Source of the DNA: Anaerolineae bacterium
GTDB taxonomy: Bacteria; Chloroflexota; Anaerolineae; 4572-78; J111
Direction: 5' to 3'
DNA: 64,000 nucleotides
Assembly: GCA_023382535.1 (NCBI GenBank)
Contig: JAHDWA010000004.1
Location: forward strand, 79,542-143,541
In this document: piece by piece, positions 24,349 through 32,855 of the stretch
Layout of the letters: each line of letters starts with the position of its first letter
Numbering within the stretch: the stretch's first letter is position 1
Notes under the pieces: generated by a model
Told to the model about the DNA's origin: nothing
The model's database searches: none
Seen by the model: the letters and a program-made list of their open reading frames with translations, nothing else
Made by a program: the position numbers and the translations under genes

Positions 24349-25215
24349 TCAAGCCTCTCTGGTATAAAAATCCCGAACCCGGTGCCCCAGGCGGTTCAGG
24401 GTGAATACAGCCAGAAAGACGGCTAATCCTGGAAAAACTGACGGCCACCACCTGCCAAAAACAACATGGGACGCGCCCAGTTGGATCATCGAACCCCACT
24501 CCGGGTGAGGCACTTTGACCCCCAGGCCAATAAAACTCAATCCGGCGATAAGCTGGATGGCATAAGCACAGCTCAACGAGAACTGGGCAAAAACCGGCCC
24601 CAGAGCATTGGGTAAAATATGATTTAGAATCAGCGCCGGGGTCGAGTTGCCCGCGCAGCGCGCCGCCAACACAAAATCCGCCGATTTAAGGGGCAAAACC
24701 ACGCTGCGCACCAACTTGAGATAGATGGGAATATTAATGAAGGCGATGATAGCTATCAGGTTGAAGGTGTTGCTGCCCACCGCCGCAAAAATAACCATCG
24801 CAAACAGGAACAGGGGAAAGGCCTGGATGACCTCGACCAGCCGTGTGAGCAAATCATCAATCAGGCCGCGGTGATAGCCGGCGGCTGCTCCCAGCGGCAC
24901 GCCAATAAGCACGGCCAGGGCGATGGCGGCCAGGGCAACAGAAAAATCGGTTCGGGTGGCGTAGAGGACCCGCGAGTAGACATCCATGCCAAAGGAGTCT
25001 GTGCCAAACCAATGCTCCGCCGAGGGCGGTTGCAGTCTTTTAGCCGGATCAGGCTCAAGCGGGTCGTGCGTGGCCAGCCAGGGCGCAAAAACAGCAATCA
25101 CGACAAAGAAGGCCACCAGCCAGTAGACCGGCGCGAGCGCGCCTCGCCAGGCCAGCCAGGGCCGGGTGAGACGCTGGGGCAGGGCCAGTCCGGGCCGGGC
25201 AGACACTTTATTCAT
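24349..25215 (-). CDS. ABC transporter permease (DppC type)
   Basis: A 288-aa permease with HWFGTDSFGMDVYSRVLYATR, a variant of the DppC GTDxxGRD signature with Met replacing Arg, and the EAA loop AARCAGNSTPALILNHILPN. The C terminus ends LGHRVRDFYTREA. The start MNKVSARPG at 25215 overlaps the end of the HyuB copy 2 gene by 8 bases; the longer upstream frame is antisense noise from hyuB. Its DppB partner is at 27067, on the other side of hyuB copy 2, so an enzyme gene is inserted inside the transporter operon. Confidence 0.92.
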   Translation of the reverse strand: MNKVSARPGLALPQRLTRPWLAWRGALAPVYWLVAFFVVIAVFAPWLATHDPLEPDPAKRLQPPSAEHWFGTDSFGMDVYSRVLYATRTDFSVALAAIALAVLIGVPLGAAAGYHRGLIDDLLTRLVEVIQAFPLFLFAMVIFAAVGSNTFNLIAIIAFINIPIYLKLVRSVVLPLKSADFVLAARCAGNSTPALILNHILPNALGPVFAQFSLSCAYAIQLIAGLSFIGLGVKVPHPEWGSMIQLGASHVVFGRWWPSVFPGLAVFLAVFTLNRLGHRVRDFYTREA

Positions 25216-26980
25216 GCGACGCTTTCTCCGCCAGTTCGGCCCGGGCCAAGCGGGTCCGGACCTCGTCAATTTCCATCTGCTCGTTAAAATGGACGCCATA
25301 GTCGCTGAGGGCGGCGGCCTCACTCACATAGCCGTCAATTACATCTTCACGCACCCGCCAGCTCGCTCGCTCCCAGGGCGGGCCGTAGCCGCCGCCGCCG
25401 CCCGTAAAGGCCCGCAGCCGCGCCCCGACCGTCAGGGGCAGGTGATTAATTTTCAGCAGCGTTTGCTCACGCTCAGTCCCCGGCTCAAAGATAACTTTGG
25501 GGACAGCCCCGGCTTTGCCGCCAAAGAGGCCCCACTGGGGCGTCACGGTGCGTTCAAACCAGAGGCTCAAGCGGCTGTTATCGGCCAGCACTTCGTAATC
25601 GCGGACGATGTTCAGCCCGCCACGGAACCGGCCTGGCCCGCCGGTATCTACGCCCAGGGCATAAACGTGAATACGGACCGGATATTTACTTTCCAGGGTC
25701 TCAATGGGTAGGTTTTTAAAGTCGCCGGCGGCAAAGTGGATGACGCCGCTGTCGCCATCGCTATGAGCGCTGGCGCCCCAGCCCCCGGCCGTTGACTCCA
25801 GGCACATGAACAGGCCCCGCTCCGTGGGGTGCGGCCCGACGATGATGACATTCCAGGCATCGCCGGGCAGGCCGGCCGTGACTCGCTCCGGCAGGGCGGG
25901 GGCCAGGGCCTTAATGATCAGATCCACCAGCAGCATGGTATGAGACCCGTATTGCAGACAGGCGGCCGGTTCCTGGGCGGCAAAAATCGAGCCTGGCTCG
26001 ACCTCGACCTTGAGCGAGCGGAAACTGCCTCCGGTGACTCCCAGGTCAGGCCGGATGAGGAACTTACAGGCCAGGCGGATAGCCGAGAGCGTCTGGACAA
26101 AGCCGCAGTTAGTGCAGCCGGGGCGCTGCCGGCTGGAGCCATAGGTGCTGACGCTTATCTCTGAACCCCGCACCGTTACTTTTACCTTGACCGGGATCAA
26201 CTCATCCGACTGAAAATCGTTGTCCTGATAGCCTTCGGCCTGGTACAGGCCATCCGGGATGGCGGCAATGGCTTCGCGTTCCAGGGTTTCGGTGGTGGCA
26301 AAGATTGCCGCCATGCTGCTCCGCACCGCCGGCAGGCCGAATCTATCCAGCAGGTCGCGGTAGCGCCGCTCCCCGACGCGGCAGGCGGCAATCTGGGCGT
26401 GCATGTCACCTTTGAGCGAGTAGGGCAGCCGGCTGTTGCGGGCAATCAGGTCTACGATATCGGCCACAAGCTGGCCGCGCTCCACGATTTTGACCGGCCC
26501 CAGGCGCAGTCCTTCCTGATAGATTTCGGTACTGTCAACGGCATAGGCCGCTTCTTTGGAACCCATATCCAGCCAATGGGCGCGGGTAATGGTAAAGCCA
26601 ACCAGGTGACCCTGGTAGAATACAGGTGAGAGAATGTCCACATCGTTGAGGTGAGAGCCGGTCAGGTAAGGATCGTTCAGAATGAAAACGTCGCCCTCAT
26701 GAAAATTGTCCCGGCCCACATGTCGGATAACCACCTGAACCACTTCGCTGAGCGCGCCGAGAAAGAAAGGTAAGCCAGGGGCCTGGGCTAACAGTTGGGC
26801 TTTTTCGTCGAACAGGGCCACACTGCAATCTTTCATTTCATAAATCACCGGCGAAAAGGCGCTGCGCCACAACGTGGCCCGCATATCCTCCGCCGCGGCC
26901 AGAAAGGCATTGCGGATGATTTCGGTGGTGACGGGATCAACTGCCGGCAAGGATTGGGGGTGCGGTACGGTATTTTCCAC
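25208..26980 (-). CDS. hyuB: Hydantoinase B/oxoprolinase family subunit (copy 2)
   Basis: A 590-aa HyuB-type subunit, closely matching copy 1 over nearly the whole length (VTTEIIRNAFLAAAEDMR, RSAFSPVIYEMKDCSVALF, NDPYLTGSHLNDVDILSP are shared) but with a different C-terminal tail (RTRLARAELAEKASHE). It lacks the basic/poly-Asp tail of copy 1. It lies between dppB (27067) and dppC (24349) of one transporter. Like copy 1 it has no adjacent A subunit and would need the HyuA at 37484 or one elsewhere. The substrate is unknown. Confidence 0.92.
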   Translation of the reverse strand: MENTVPHPQSLPAVDPVTTEIIRNAFLAAAEDMRATLWRSAFSPVIYEMKDCSVALFDEKAQLLAQAPGLPFFLGALSEVVQVVIRHVGRDNFHEGDVFILNDPYLTGSHLNDVDILSPVFYQGHLVGFTITRAHWLDMGSKEAAYAVDSTEIYQEGLRLGPVKIVERGQLVADIVDLIARNSRLPYSLKGDMHAQIAACRVGERRYRDLLDRFGLPAVRSSMAAIFATTETLEREAIAAIPDGLYQAEGYQDNDFQSDELIPVKVKVTVRGSEISVSTYGSSRQRPGCTNCGFVQTLSAIRLACKFLIRPDLGVTGGSFRSLKVEVEPGSIFAAQEPAACLQYGSHTMLLVDLIIKALAPALPERVTAGLPGDAWNVIIVGPHPTERGLFMCLESTAGGWGASAHSDGDSGVIHFAAGDFKNLPIETLESKYPVRIHVYALGVDTGGPGRFRGGLNIVRDYEVLADNSRLSLWFERTVTPQWGLFGGKAGAVPKVIFEPGTEREQTLLKINHLPLTVGARLRAFTGGGGGYGPPWERASWRVREDVIDGYVSEAAALSDYGVHFNEQMEIDEVRTRLARAELAEKASHE

Positions 26981-27066
26981 AGATTCCTCTTTACAACAGA
27001 AGGCTACCCTAAAGGGGGCTGGCGCACAGGCTGAGGCTAAGAAAAGAAAATCCTCAGCCTCACGCT

Positions 27067-28095
27067 TTATTGCGTTCTTAGACGCGGGTCAATCACAAAG
27101 TGCAGAATGTCGGTAATTAGGTAGATAACCACGTAAACCACGGCGCTTAACAGAACCACGCCGACAATCGGTTCATAGTCAGAGTTGTTCATGGCATCTA
27201 CGGCGTATAGACCGAGGCCGGGCCAGGCGAAGACCACCTCGACCAGGACGGTGCCGCCCAGGAGGTAGCCGTAAGTCATCGCAATCATGGTTGTCACCGG
27301 CAGCAGGGCATTCTTCAGGGCATAGCGCAAAAAGATGGTTCGTTCAGGGATGCCGTTGCTGCGGGCGGCCCGGATGTAGTCGCTGCGCAGAATTTCCACC
27401 ATCGCATTGCGCGTAATCTGTAAAATCGGCGGGCAGGAAGTAAAGGCCAGTGTGATCGCAGGGAGGGCCAGGTGGCTGAGCGCAGCGCGAAAAGCCTCCC
27501 AGTCGCCGACCAGCAGACTATCCAGGGTATAGAGACCAGTGACATACGGCGGCGCTGCGGCCGTCGGGCCGAGCCGGCCCAGGGGCGCGGGAAACAGGTT
27601 TAACTGATAAAAAAGCAGGTAAATCAACAGCAAGCCCAGCCAGAAACTGGGAATGGCGACGCCGGCTTCGACCAGTCCCTGCGCCAAGCGATCCGGCCAG
27701 CCTCGCTTGTGTCGGGCCGCCAGCAGCCCCAGGGGGACGGTCCAGGCAATACCGAGGAGCAACGCGGCGGTAGATAGTTCCAGGGTTGCCGGAAGCCGCT
27801 GGCCTATATCAACCGCAACCGGGTTGGAGGTAAAGCGCGAAACCCCCAGGTCGCCGCGAGCCAGGTTGCCCACGTAAGTGAGATACTGCTCCCACAGCGG
27901 GCGGTCCAGGCCCAGGCGCCGGGTCACGCTTTCAATGGTTTTCTCGTCGGCCTGGACGCCGACCAGTAGATAAACAGGATTGCCCAGAAAGCGAGTGACC
28001 ACAAACGTTACCGCCGCCAGCCCCAGCAGCACAATAATTACCTGGAGGAATCGCCGCCCCAGGTAAAGCCCCCATTCTTGCCAGACAGATTGCAT
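27067..28095 (-). CDS. ABC transporter permease (DppB type)
   Basis: A 342-aa DppB-type permease, longer than the two at 10779 and 14500 because of a loop of about 35 residues between the middle helices (YVTGLYTLDSLLVGDWEAF), a feature shared with the DppB at 32856. Signatures: LGLDRPLWEQYLTYVG, EAA loop RAARSNGIPERTIFLRYALKN, and GTVLVEVVFAWPGLGLYA. An ATG at 28095 with AAGGA 10 nt upstream is preferred over a TTG two codons earlier. It is downstream of the lipoprotein receptor gene at 28268, separated by the 28202-28249 hairpin. Confidence 0.92.
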   Translation of the reverse strand: MQSVWQEWGLYLGRRFLQVIIVLLGLAAVTFVVTRFLGNPVYLLVGVQADEKTIESVTRRLGLDRPLWEQYLTYVGNLARGDLGVSRFTSNPVAVDIGQRLPATLELSTAALLLGIAWTVPLGLLAARHKRGWPDRLAQGLVEAGVAIPSFWLGLLLIYLLFYQLNLFPAPLGRLGPTAAAPPYVTGLYTLDSLLVGDWEAFRAALSHLALPAITLAFTSCPPILQITRNAMVEILRSDYIRAARSNGIPERTIFLRYALKNALLPVTTMIAMTYGYLLGGTVLVEVVFAWPGLGLYAVDAMNNSDYEPIVGVVLLSAVVYVVIYLITDILHFVIDPRLRTQ

Positions 28096-28201
28096 CAACA
28101 ATTTTTCCTTTGAGCGGGAGAGCAGAGATTGGGAGTTTCTTCAATCCCTGCTCTCAACCCTCAGCACAGCTACCAGACTCTATCGGAAATAGGGAAAAAC
28201 C

Positions 28202-28249
28202 AGGTGACAGGCACTTTTCAACACTTAGCCCGATAAGTGCCTGTCACCT
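28202..28249. repeat. Perfect 15-bp inverted repeat (REP/MITE-like)
   Basis: AGGTGACAGGCACTT (28202-28216) and its exact complement (28235-28249) enclose an 18-base loop. The right arm plus flanking bases recurs at 2045-2060. The GTGCCTGTCACC core is known from REP-type repeats in many genomes. It lies between the receptor stop and the permease start, so it may also serve as an intercistronic stabiliser. Confidence 0.75.
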
Positions 28250-28267
28250 TCACCCCGATAATGCCTA

Positions 28268-30004
28268 CTATTGCTCCCGGCACAGCTCGTAAAACGACCA
28301 CAGGTGATCCGGTTCAAGCACGAAGCCGGTGATGTCATCGCGCATGGCCACCAAAACGTTGAGTTCCCCGACATACAGCGCCGGCGCTTCCTCATTGATG
28401 ATTTTCTGGGCTTCGCTGGCCAATTCTTTCCGTTTTTGCGGGTCCAACTCGGTGGCCAGCAGGTCGGTAATCTCGTCAATGCGCGGATTGCTATATTTGA
28501 ACCAGTTGATGACGGTATCCGTTTTGTACCAGAGGAACAGGTGGTAGAAGGGGTCATCCACATAGTTCAGCGCCGTCCGCATCCAGGCCTGGTGGCTGCG
28601 CTGGCTCAAGCCTTCAAAGAAAGGACCGGCGGCCTGCTTTTCGATTTCCATCTCCACGCCGAGGTCGCGGAAAGCGTTTTGCAGAACCACGGCCACTCCT
28701 TCCATTTCGGCGTCTCCGGCCGGAATGGCCAGGTTGAAGCTGAAGCCGTCGGCCATGCCCGCTTCCTCAAGCAGAGCTTTGGCTTGTTCCGGGTCATATT
28801 TATAAGGCCAGTAATTTGGGTCAAAGAACTGGGCCAGGCGGGGAAAGTTGCTCTGAGACACGGCGCCCTGACCTTTGAAAACATCCTCTACAATCTGCTC
28901 ATAAGGGACAGCATGCGACAGGGCCTGGCGCACTTTCACATTGTCAAAGGGAGCCATAGCATTGTTCATGCCCAGCAGCACCTGGTTGCGCGAGGGAATG
29001 GAGAGAATATTTACCCCTGCCGTACCCCGCAGCGACTCGACTTCGTCCACGCTCAGGTTTGTCGCGATGTCAATCGCGCCCTGGCTCAGCAGCAAGGCCC
29101 GGTTCGCCGAATCGGGGATAATCTTCAGGACAACTTTATCGAAACAGGCCTTACCCGCCCAATAATCGGGATTAGCCGCCAGCACCATCTCCGCCCCCGG
29201 GGTCCAGCTTTCTACGTAAAACTCGCCGGAACCGGCGTAGTTTTTAGCAGCCCAATCCGTGGCCCAGGGATCATCGGCTGTGGCGTTGGCTTCGATCGCT
29301 TCCGGGTCTATAATGCCAAAATCCTGATCGCGCATGAGGGGCAGGAAGAGGGGATTGGGGGCGTTGAGCTTAATGGTCAGGTCATACTCACCATCCACCG
29401 TAATCTGATCAAGACTGGACACACCGGCCGTGTTGGCCACCCATTGGTCGCTGACCGCCACGCCAAAAGCCCGCTCAAACTTGTACTTGATCGTTTCAGC
29501 CGTAATTTCATTGCCGGTTTCGTGGAACTTCATGCCCGGCCGGACTTTGATCTTGTAAGTCACCCCGTCTGGCTGGAGTTCAAAGGATTCCCAAACCGAT
29601 CCTTCCATCTGGGTCACATCGGCGATCATGTAACCCTCCGGGGTTTCCTTACGGACATACCGCACCGGCTGATCGTAAATATTTTTCAGAATGGTGTTGG
29701 CCATCTCTGCCGCCCCAAACGAAGGGTCCAGCGTCTCGATGTCGCCGGGGATGCCGACGGTCAGCACATTTTCTTCCCCTGTGCTGGCCGCCGCTTCGCT
29801 TTCGGCCGGTTCGGTGGCGGGGTCGGCTGGTTCTGCCGCCGCTTCAGTGGGTTCTGCTGTTGCTGCGGCTGTGGGCGTTTCCTGGACTGGCGCGGCTGTG
29901 GGCGCCGACGCGTCAGGGGTGGGCACAGCCGCGCCACATGCGGCCACCACAAAAAGGGTGGCCATGAGCAGTCCTGTCGTTTTGACCCAATGGTAAGTTT
30001 TCAC
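28268..30004 (-). CDS. Family-5 substrate-binding lipoprotein
   Basis: A 578-aa extracytoplasmic receptor. The lipoprotein signal peptide ends in the lipobox VVAAC with Cys23. A long Ala/Thr/Pro/Glu-rich linker (about residues 25-75) follows, then the SBP_bac_5 domain (VRPGMKFHETGNEITAE; GSGEFYVESWTPG; VRQALSHAVPYEQIV). It differs from the LysM-bearing receptors by being lipid-anchored. The ligand is unknown. It heads the operon section SBP-dppB-hyuB-dppC-dppD-dppF-racemase-hyuB-M24-amidohydrolase, which is the most complete catabolic unit in the window. Confidence 0.93.
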   Translation of the reverse strand: MKTYHWVKTTGLLMATLFVVAACGAAVPTPDASAPTAAPVQETPTAAATAEPTEAAAEPADPATEPAESEAAASTGEENVLTVGIPGDIETLDPSFGAAEMANTILKNIYDQPVRYVRKETPEGYMIADVTQMEGSVWESFELQPDGVTYKIKVRPGMKFHETGNEITAETIKYKFERAFGVAVSDQWVANTAGVSSLDQITVDGEYDLTIKLNAPNPLFLPLMRDQDFGIIDPEAIEANATADDPWATDWAAKNYAGSGEFYVESWTPGAEMVLAANPDYWAGKACFDKVVLKIIPDSANRALLLSQGAIDIATNLSVDEVESLRGTAGVNILSIPSRNQVLLGMNNAMAPFDNVKVRQALSHAVPYEQIVEDVFKGQGAVSQSNFPRLAQFFDPNYWPYKYDPEQAKALLEEAGMADGFSFNLAIPAGDAEMEGVAVVLQNAFRDLGVEMEIEKQAAGPFFEGLSQRSHQAWMRTALNYVDDPFYHLFLWYKTDTVINWFKYSNPRIDEITDLLATELDPQKRKELASEAQKIINEEAPALYVGELNVLVAMRDDITGFVLEPDHLWSFYELCREQ

Positions 30005-30113
30005 GTTCTTCCTCCTTCTTTAGTTAAAAGCAACATCGCTTCAATACTGATCGGGTATCCTCCAAGCTTCTTTTTCTCCCGGCTCTACCTCCTTTCCCTC
30101 GATCTGAACCTGA

Positions 30114-30374
30114 CTATTCAATGACAATCAGATCGTCGCTGTGAGTGACCACCTGCCCTTGCGGTTTAACCAGCAGCGACTGCCACAGTTCGTCGGAGCA
30201 GGGCCGGCCGAGCGCCTGCACAATCATCCGCTTCTCGACCTTCAGCCGGTCCTCGGCGTCAACCGTGATCCAGCCGGGCGGGATATTCTGTTGAAAATAG
30301 CCACCGTTGAAATGAGCAATAGCAGCCGCAATCAAAACATGGGTGTGCGTGTTGGGTAACAATAAACCGGCCAT
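30114..30374 (-). CDS. Small conserved-looking hypothetical protein
   Basis: An 86-aa protein that I do not recognise. A strong GGAGG lies 5 nt before the ATG and the gene is packed 12 nt behind the SDR gene, so it is probably real. The sequence has no signal peptide or membrane helix. The N-terminal part is mildly hydrophobic (VLIAAAIAHFNGGYF), the rest is mixed (KVEKRMIVQALGRPCSDELW), and it ends DDLIVIE. It is probably a cytoplasmic accessory factor of the dehydrogenase pair. Confidence 0.65.
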   Translation of the reverse strand: MAGLLLPNTHTHVLIAAAIAHFNGGYFQQNIPPGWITVDAEDRLKVEKRMIVQALGRPCSDELWQSLLVKPQGQVVTHSDDLIVIE

Positions 30375-30385
30375 GCTGCCCTCCG

Positions 30386-31153
30386 TCAGCGGACCGCGGC
30401 CCCGCCGTCAAGCGGCAGGATCAGCCCGGTAATCCAGGAAGCCTCGTCTGAGGCCAGGAAAAGGGCGGCGTAGGCGATGTCTTCGGGTCGCCCCCCAAAA
30501 TGCAAAATGTCGGCCGGTTCCCCGCCGCGCAGCAGTGGCTCCTTAATGGGCTGTACCGGCCAGCCGACCGGCGAGCGCCGAATCGAGCCGGGACTGATAC
30601 AGTTGACCCGGATATTGTGCCGGAACCACTCGCGGGCCATCTTTTGGGTCAGGCTTTCCGCGCCCCCCTTGGCGGCGGCATAGGCCGCGTTGACCCACTG
30701 GCGCGTCTCAAAAGCGGCGGCCACGTTGATGATAGACCCGCCTCCGCCCTTAACCATCTCCGGCAAGGCATACTTTGAGCAGCAGAAGATGCTCCGTAAA
30801 TTGGTGTTGATCAGGCTGTCCCAATCCTCAGCCGGCGTTTCGACCAAAGTAGCTTCGTTGAGGCCCGACATCCCGGCGTTGTTCATCAGGATATCCAGCC
30901 GGCCATAGGTCGCCACCGTCTGTTCGACCACCCGGCGGGCTTGAGCCTCGTCCGTAACGTCGGCTTGAATCGCCACCCCCGCCGCGCCATGCGCATTGAC
31001 CTGCCTGGCCGTCTGCTCGATCAGCGTCTCGCGGCGGGCGCAAACCACCACCTTGGCTCCTTCTGCCGCAAAAAGATAGGCTGTCGCCCGGCCCATGCCG
31101 TTGCCGGCCCCGGCAATCACGGCTACTTTTCCTTCCAGCCGGCTCTCGCTCAT
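30386..31153 (-). CDS. SDR family protein lacking the catalytic Ser
   Basis: A 255-aa short-chain dehydrogenase-type protein: nucleotide motif GAGNGMGRA (15-23), NNAG, and Tyr-x3-Lys in YAAAKGG. The residue 12-13 positions before the Tyr, normally the catalytic Ser, falls in INVAAAFETRQ, so Ser is replaced by Ala. The basic VVCARRETL tip after strand two favours NADP(H). The C terminus WITGLILPLDGG is intact. It may be impaired as a dehydrogenase or use a different residue. It is in tandem with the SDR at 31173. Confidence 0.88.
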   Translation of the reverse strand: MSESRLEGKVAVIAGAGNGMGRATAYLFAAEGAKVVVCARRETLIEQTARQVNAHGAAGVAIQADVTDEAQARRVVEQTVATYGRLDILMNNAGMSGLNEATLVETPAEDWDSLINTNLRSIFCCSKYALPEMVKGGGGSIINVAAAFETRQWVNAAYAAAKGGAESLTQKMAREWFRHNIRVNCISPGSIRRSPVGWPVQPIKEPLLRGGEPADILHFGGRPEDIAYAALFLASDEASWITGLILPLDGGAAVR

Positions 31154-31172
31154 TTCACTCTCCCTGAGCCGG

Positions 31173-31937
31173 TCAGGCTAACACCCCGCCGTCCAGAATC
31201 ACGGACTGGCCGGTCATGTAGGACGAATCCGTCGAAGCCAGGAATAAACTGGCCCGGGCAATCTCTTCCGGGTTGCCGGTCCGATGCAGCGGGATGCGCT
31301 CCAGCATATCCTTGAGCCAGACCTCCTGATCGGGCTGGAGCGACCCTAACCACTTGTTCATCGGCGTGTCAATGAAGCCGGGACAAACACAGTTGACCCG
31401 GATACCCAGCGGCGCGCCTTCCAAGGCCAGCGACTTGGTCAACATAACGATGGCCGCTTTGGTAGCGCAGTAAGCCGCCAGGCCCGCCGTCCCCCGAAAG
31501 GCAACCACCGAGGCGGTATTGACGATCACGCCACCCCCCTGCTCGACCATGGCCGGCCAGACAGAGCGCACCGTGTAATAGATGCTCTTGGTATTGGTGG
31601 TAAAGACCTCATCCCATTCGGTCTCCGCCATCTCGGCCAGGGCCACGGGCAAAGGTAGGACCCCGGCATTGTTGAGCAGAATATCAATCCGGCCGTAGCG
31701 AGCCAGCGTGGCCTGCACCAGGCGTTCCACCTGCTGCCGCTTGGCCACGTCCGCCGGCACGGCCATGCACTCGCCCCCTTCTTTGACAATCTCTCCGGCC
31801 ACCGAGCCTATTTTCTCGGACCGGCGGGCCGCAATAACAACCCTGGCCCCTTCCGCCGCAAAAAGCTTGGCCGTAGCCCGGCCTATCCCCGCGCTCCCGC
31901 CCGTTACAATAGCGACCTGTCCCTGGAGTTTACCCAT
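31173..31937 (-). CDS. SDR family oxidoreductase
   Basis: A 254-aa classical SDR with GGSAGIGRA (13-21), NNAG, catalytic Ser in NTASVVAF, Tyr and Lys in YCATK, and an intact SYMTGQSVILDGG tail. The VIAARRSEK tip favours NADP(H). It follows the DppC gene (31965) and precedes a second, Ser-less SDR, so the two may form a hetero-oligomer or act in sequence. The substrate is unknown. Confidence 0.9.
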   Translation of the reverse strand: MGKLQGQVAIVTGGSAGIGRATAKLFAAEGARVVIAARRSEKIGSVAGEIVKEGGECMAVPADVAKRQQVERLVQATLARYGRIDILLNNAGVLPLPVALAEMAETEWDEVFTTNTKSIYYTVRSVWPAMVEQGGGVIVNTASVVAFRGTAGLAAYCATKAAIVMLTKSLALEGAPLGIRVNCVCPGFIDTPMNKWLGSLQPDQEVWLKDMLERIPLHRTGNPEEIARASLFLASTDSSYMTGQSVILDGGVLA

Positions 31938-31964
31938 CGTTTTATTTCCGGCCTATCCCTGGCC

Positions 31965-32840
31965 TCAACGTCGAAACTGGCGCTCGACCACGGCATCGCC
32001 AAAGGTCATAAAAGCCAGCACGGTAAAAAAGATGACCAGCCCCGGCAGCACGCCATACCACCAGGCCCGAAAAATAAACAGGCGCGAGTCGGCCACCATC
32101 AAGCCCCATTCCGGTGTGGGATTCTGCGCGCCCAGGCCCAGGAAGCTCAGGCCGGTCAGGGCCAACAGCACGTAGCCCAGGTCCAGGGTGATGCGGGCAT
32201 TTAGCTCGTTGGTGGTTTGGGGCAGGATATGGCGCAGGATGATGCGCCAGCCGGGTACGCCGGTCGCTCTGGCCGCGTCCACAAAAAGCTCTTTTTTGAT
32301 GCTCAGTACCTGTCCCCGAATCATACGGGCATAACCGGGCCACCAGACCAGTACCAGGGCCAGCACCGCGCTGGCCATGCCCCGGCCCAGGGCGCTGGCG
32401 ACGGCCAGGGCCAGGATAAAGTAAGGAAAAGCCAGAAAAACATCCACCAGCCGCATCATAATCTGGTCAAGGCGTCCGCCTGAAAAGCCAGCCAGCCCGC
32501 CCCAGAGCGTGCCCAGCGCCGCCGCCGAAAGGACCACGATCAAGGTCATGCCGATGGAGTAACGCGCGCCGTAGACCATGCGGCTGTAAACGTCGCGGCC
32601 GGCTCCATCGGTGCCAAACCAGTGGTCAACGCTGGGGGGCTTCAAGCGGTCTCTGACCATCAGAGCCAGCGGGTCGTGGGTCGCCAGCAGGGCAGGGAAG
32701 ATAATGGCCAACCCCATAATCACCACCACCAGGCCCGACCAGAGCGTAATCCAGTTGACTCGCCCGCCCCGCCGCTTCAGCAGCTCGCCCAGGGAAGTCC
32801 GCCCGAACAGGGTGCTTGTTATGTTGATGGCTTCATCCAT
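31965..32840 (-). CDS. ABC transporter permease (DppC type)
   Basis: A 291-aa permease with the signature HWFGTDGAGRDVYSRMVYGAR, EAA loop AARATGVPGWRIILRHILPQ and the usual six-helix pattern. It ends FGDAVVERQFRR. It forms the transporter with DppB (32856) and the lipoprotein receptor (33953). No ATPase gene is adjacent. Confidence 0.92.
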   Translation of the reverse strand: MDEAINITSTLFGRTSLGELLKRRGGRVNWITLWSGLVVVIMGLAIIFPALLATHDPLALMVRDRLKPPSVDHWFGTDGAGRDVYSRMVYGARYSIGMTLIVVLSAAALGTLWGGLAGFSGGRLDQIMMRLVDVFLAFPYFILALAVASALGRGMASAVLALVLVWWPGYARMIRGQVLSIKKELFVDAARATGVPGWRIILRHILPQTTNELNARITLDLGYVLLALTGLSFLGLGAQNPTPEWGLMVADSRLFIFRAWWYGVLPGLVIFFTVLAFMTFGDAVVERQFRR

Positions 32841-32855
32841 AAGGAACGCTCAAGT

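Noticed and set aside
28271..30124. 617-codon plus-strand open frame
   Set aside because: It is the antisense shadow of the receptor lipoprotein gene; the minus strand has signal peptide, lipobox and SBP_bac_5 motifs.
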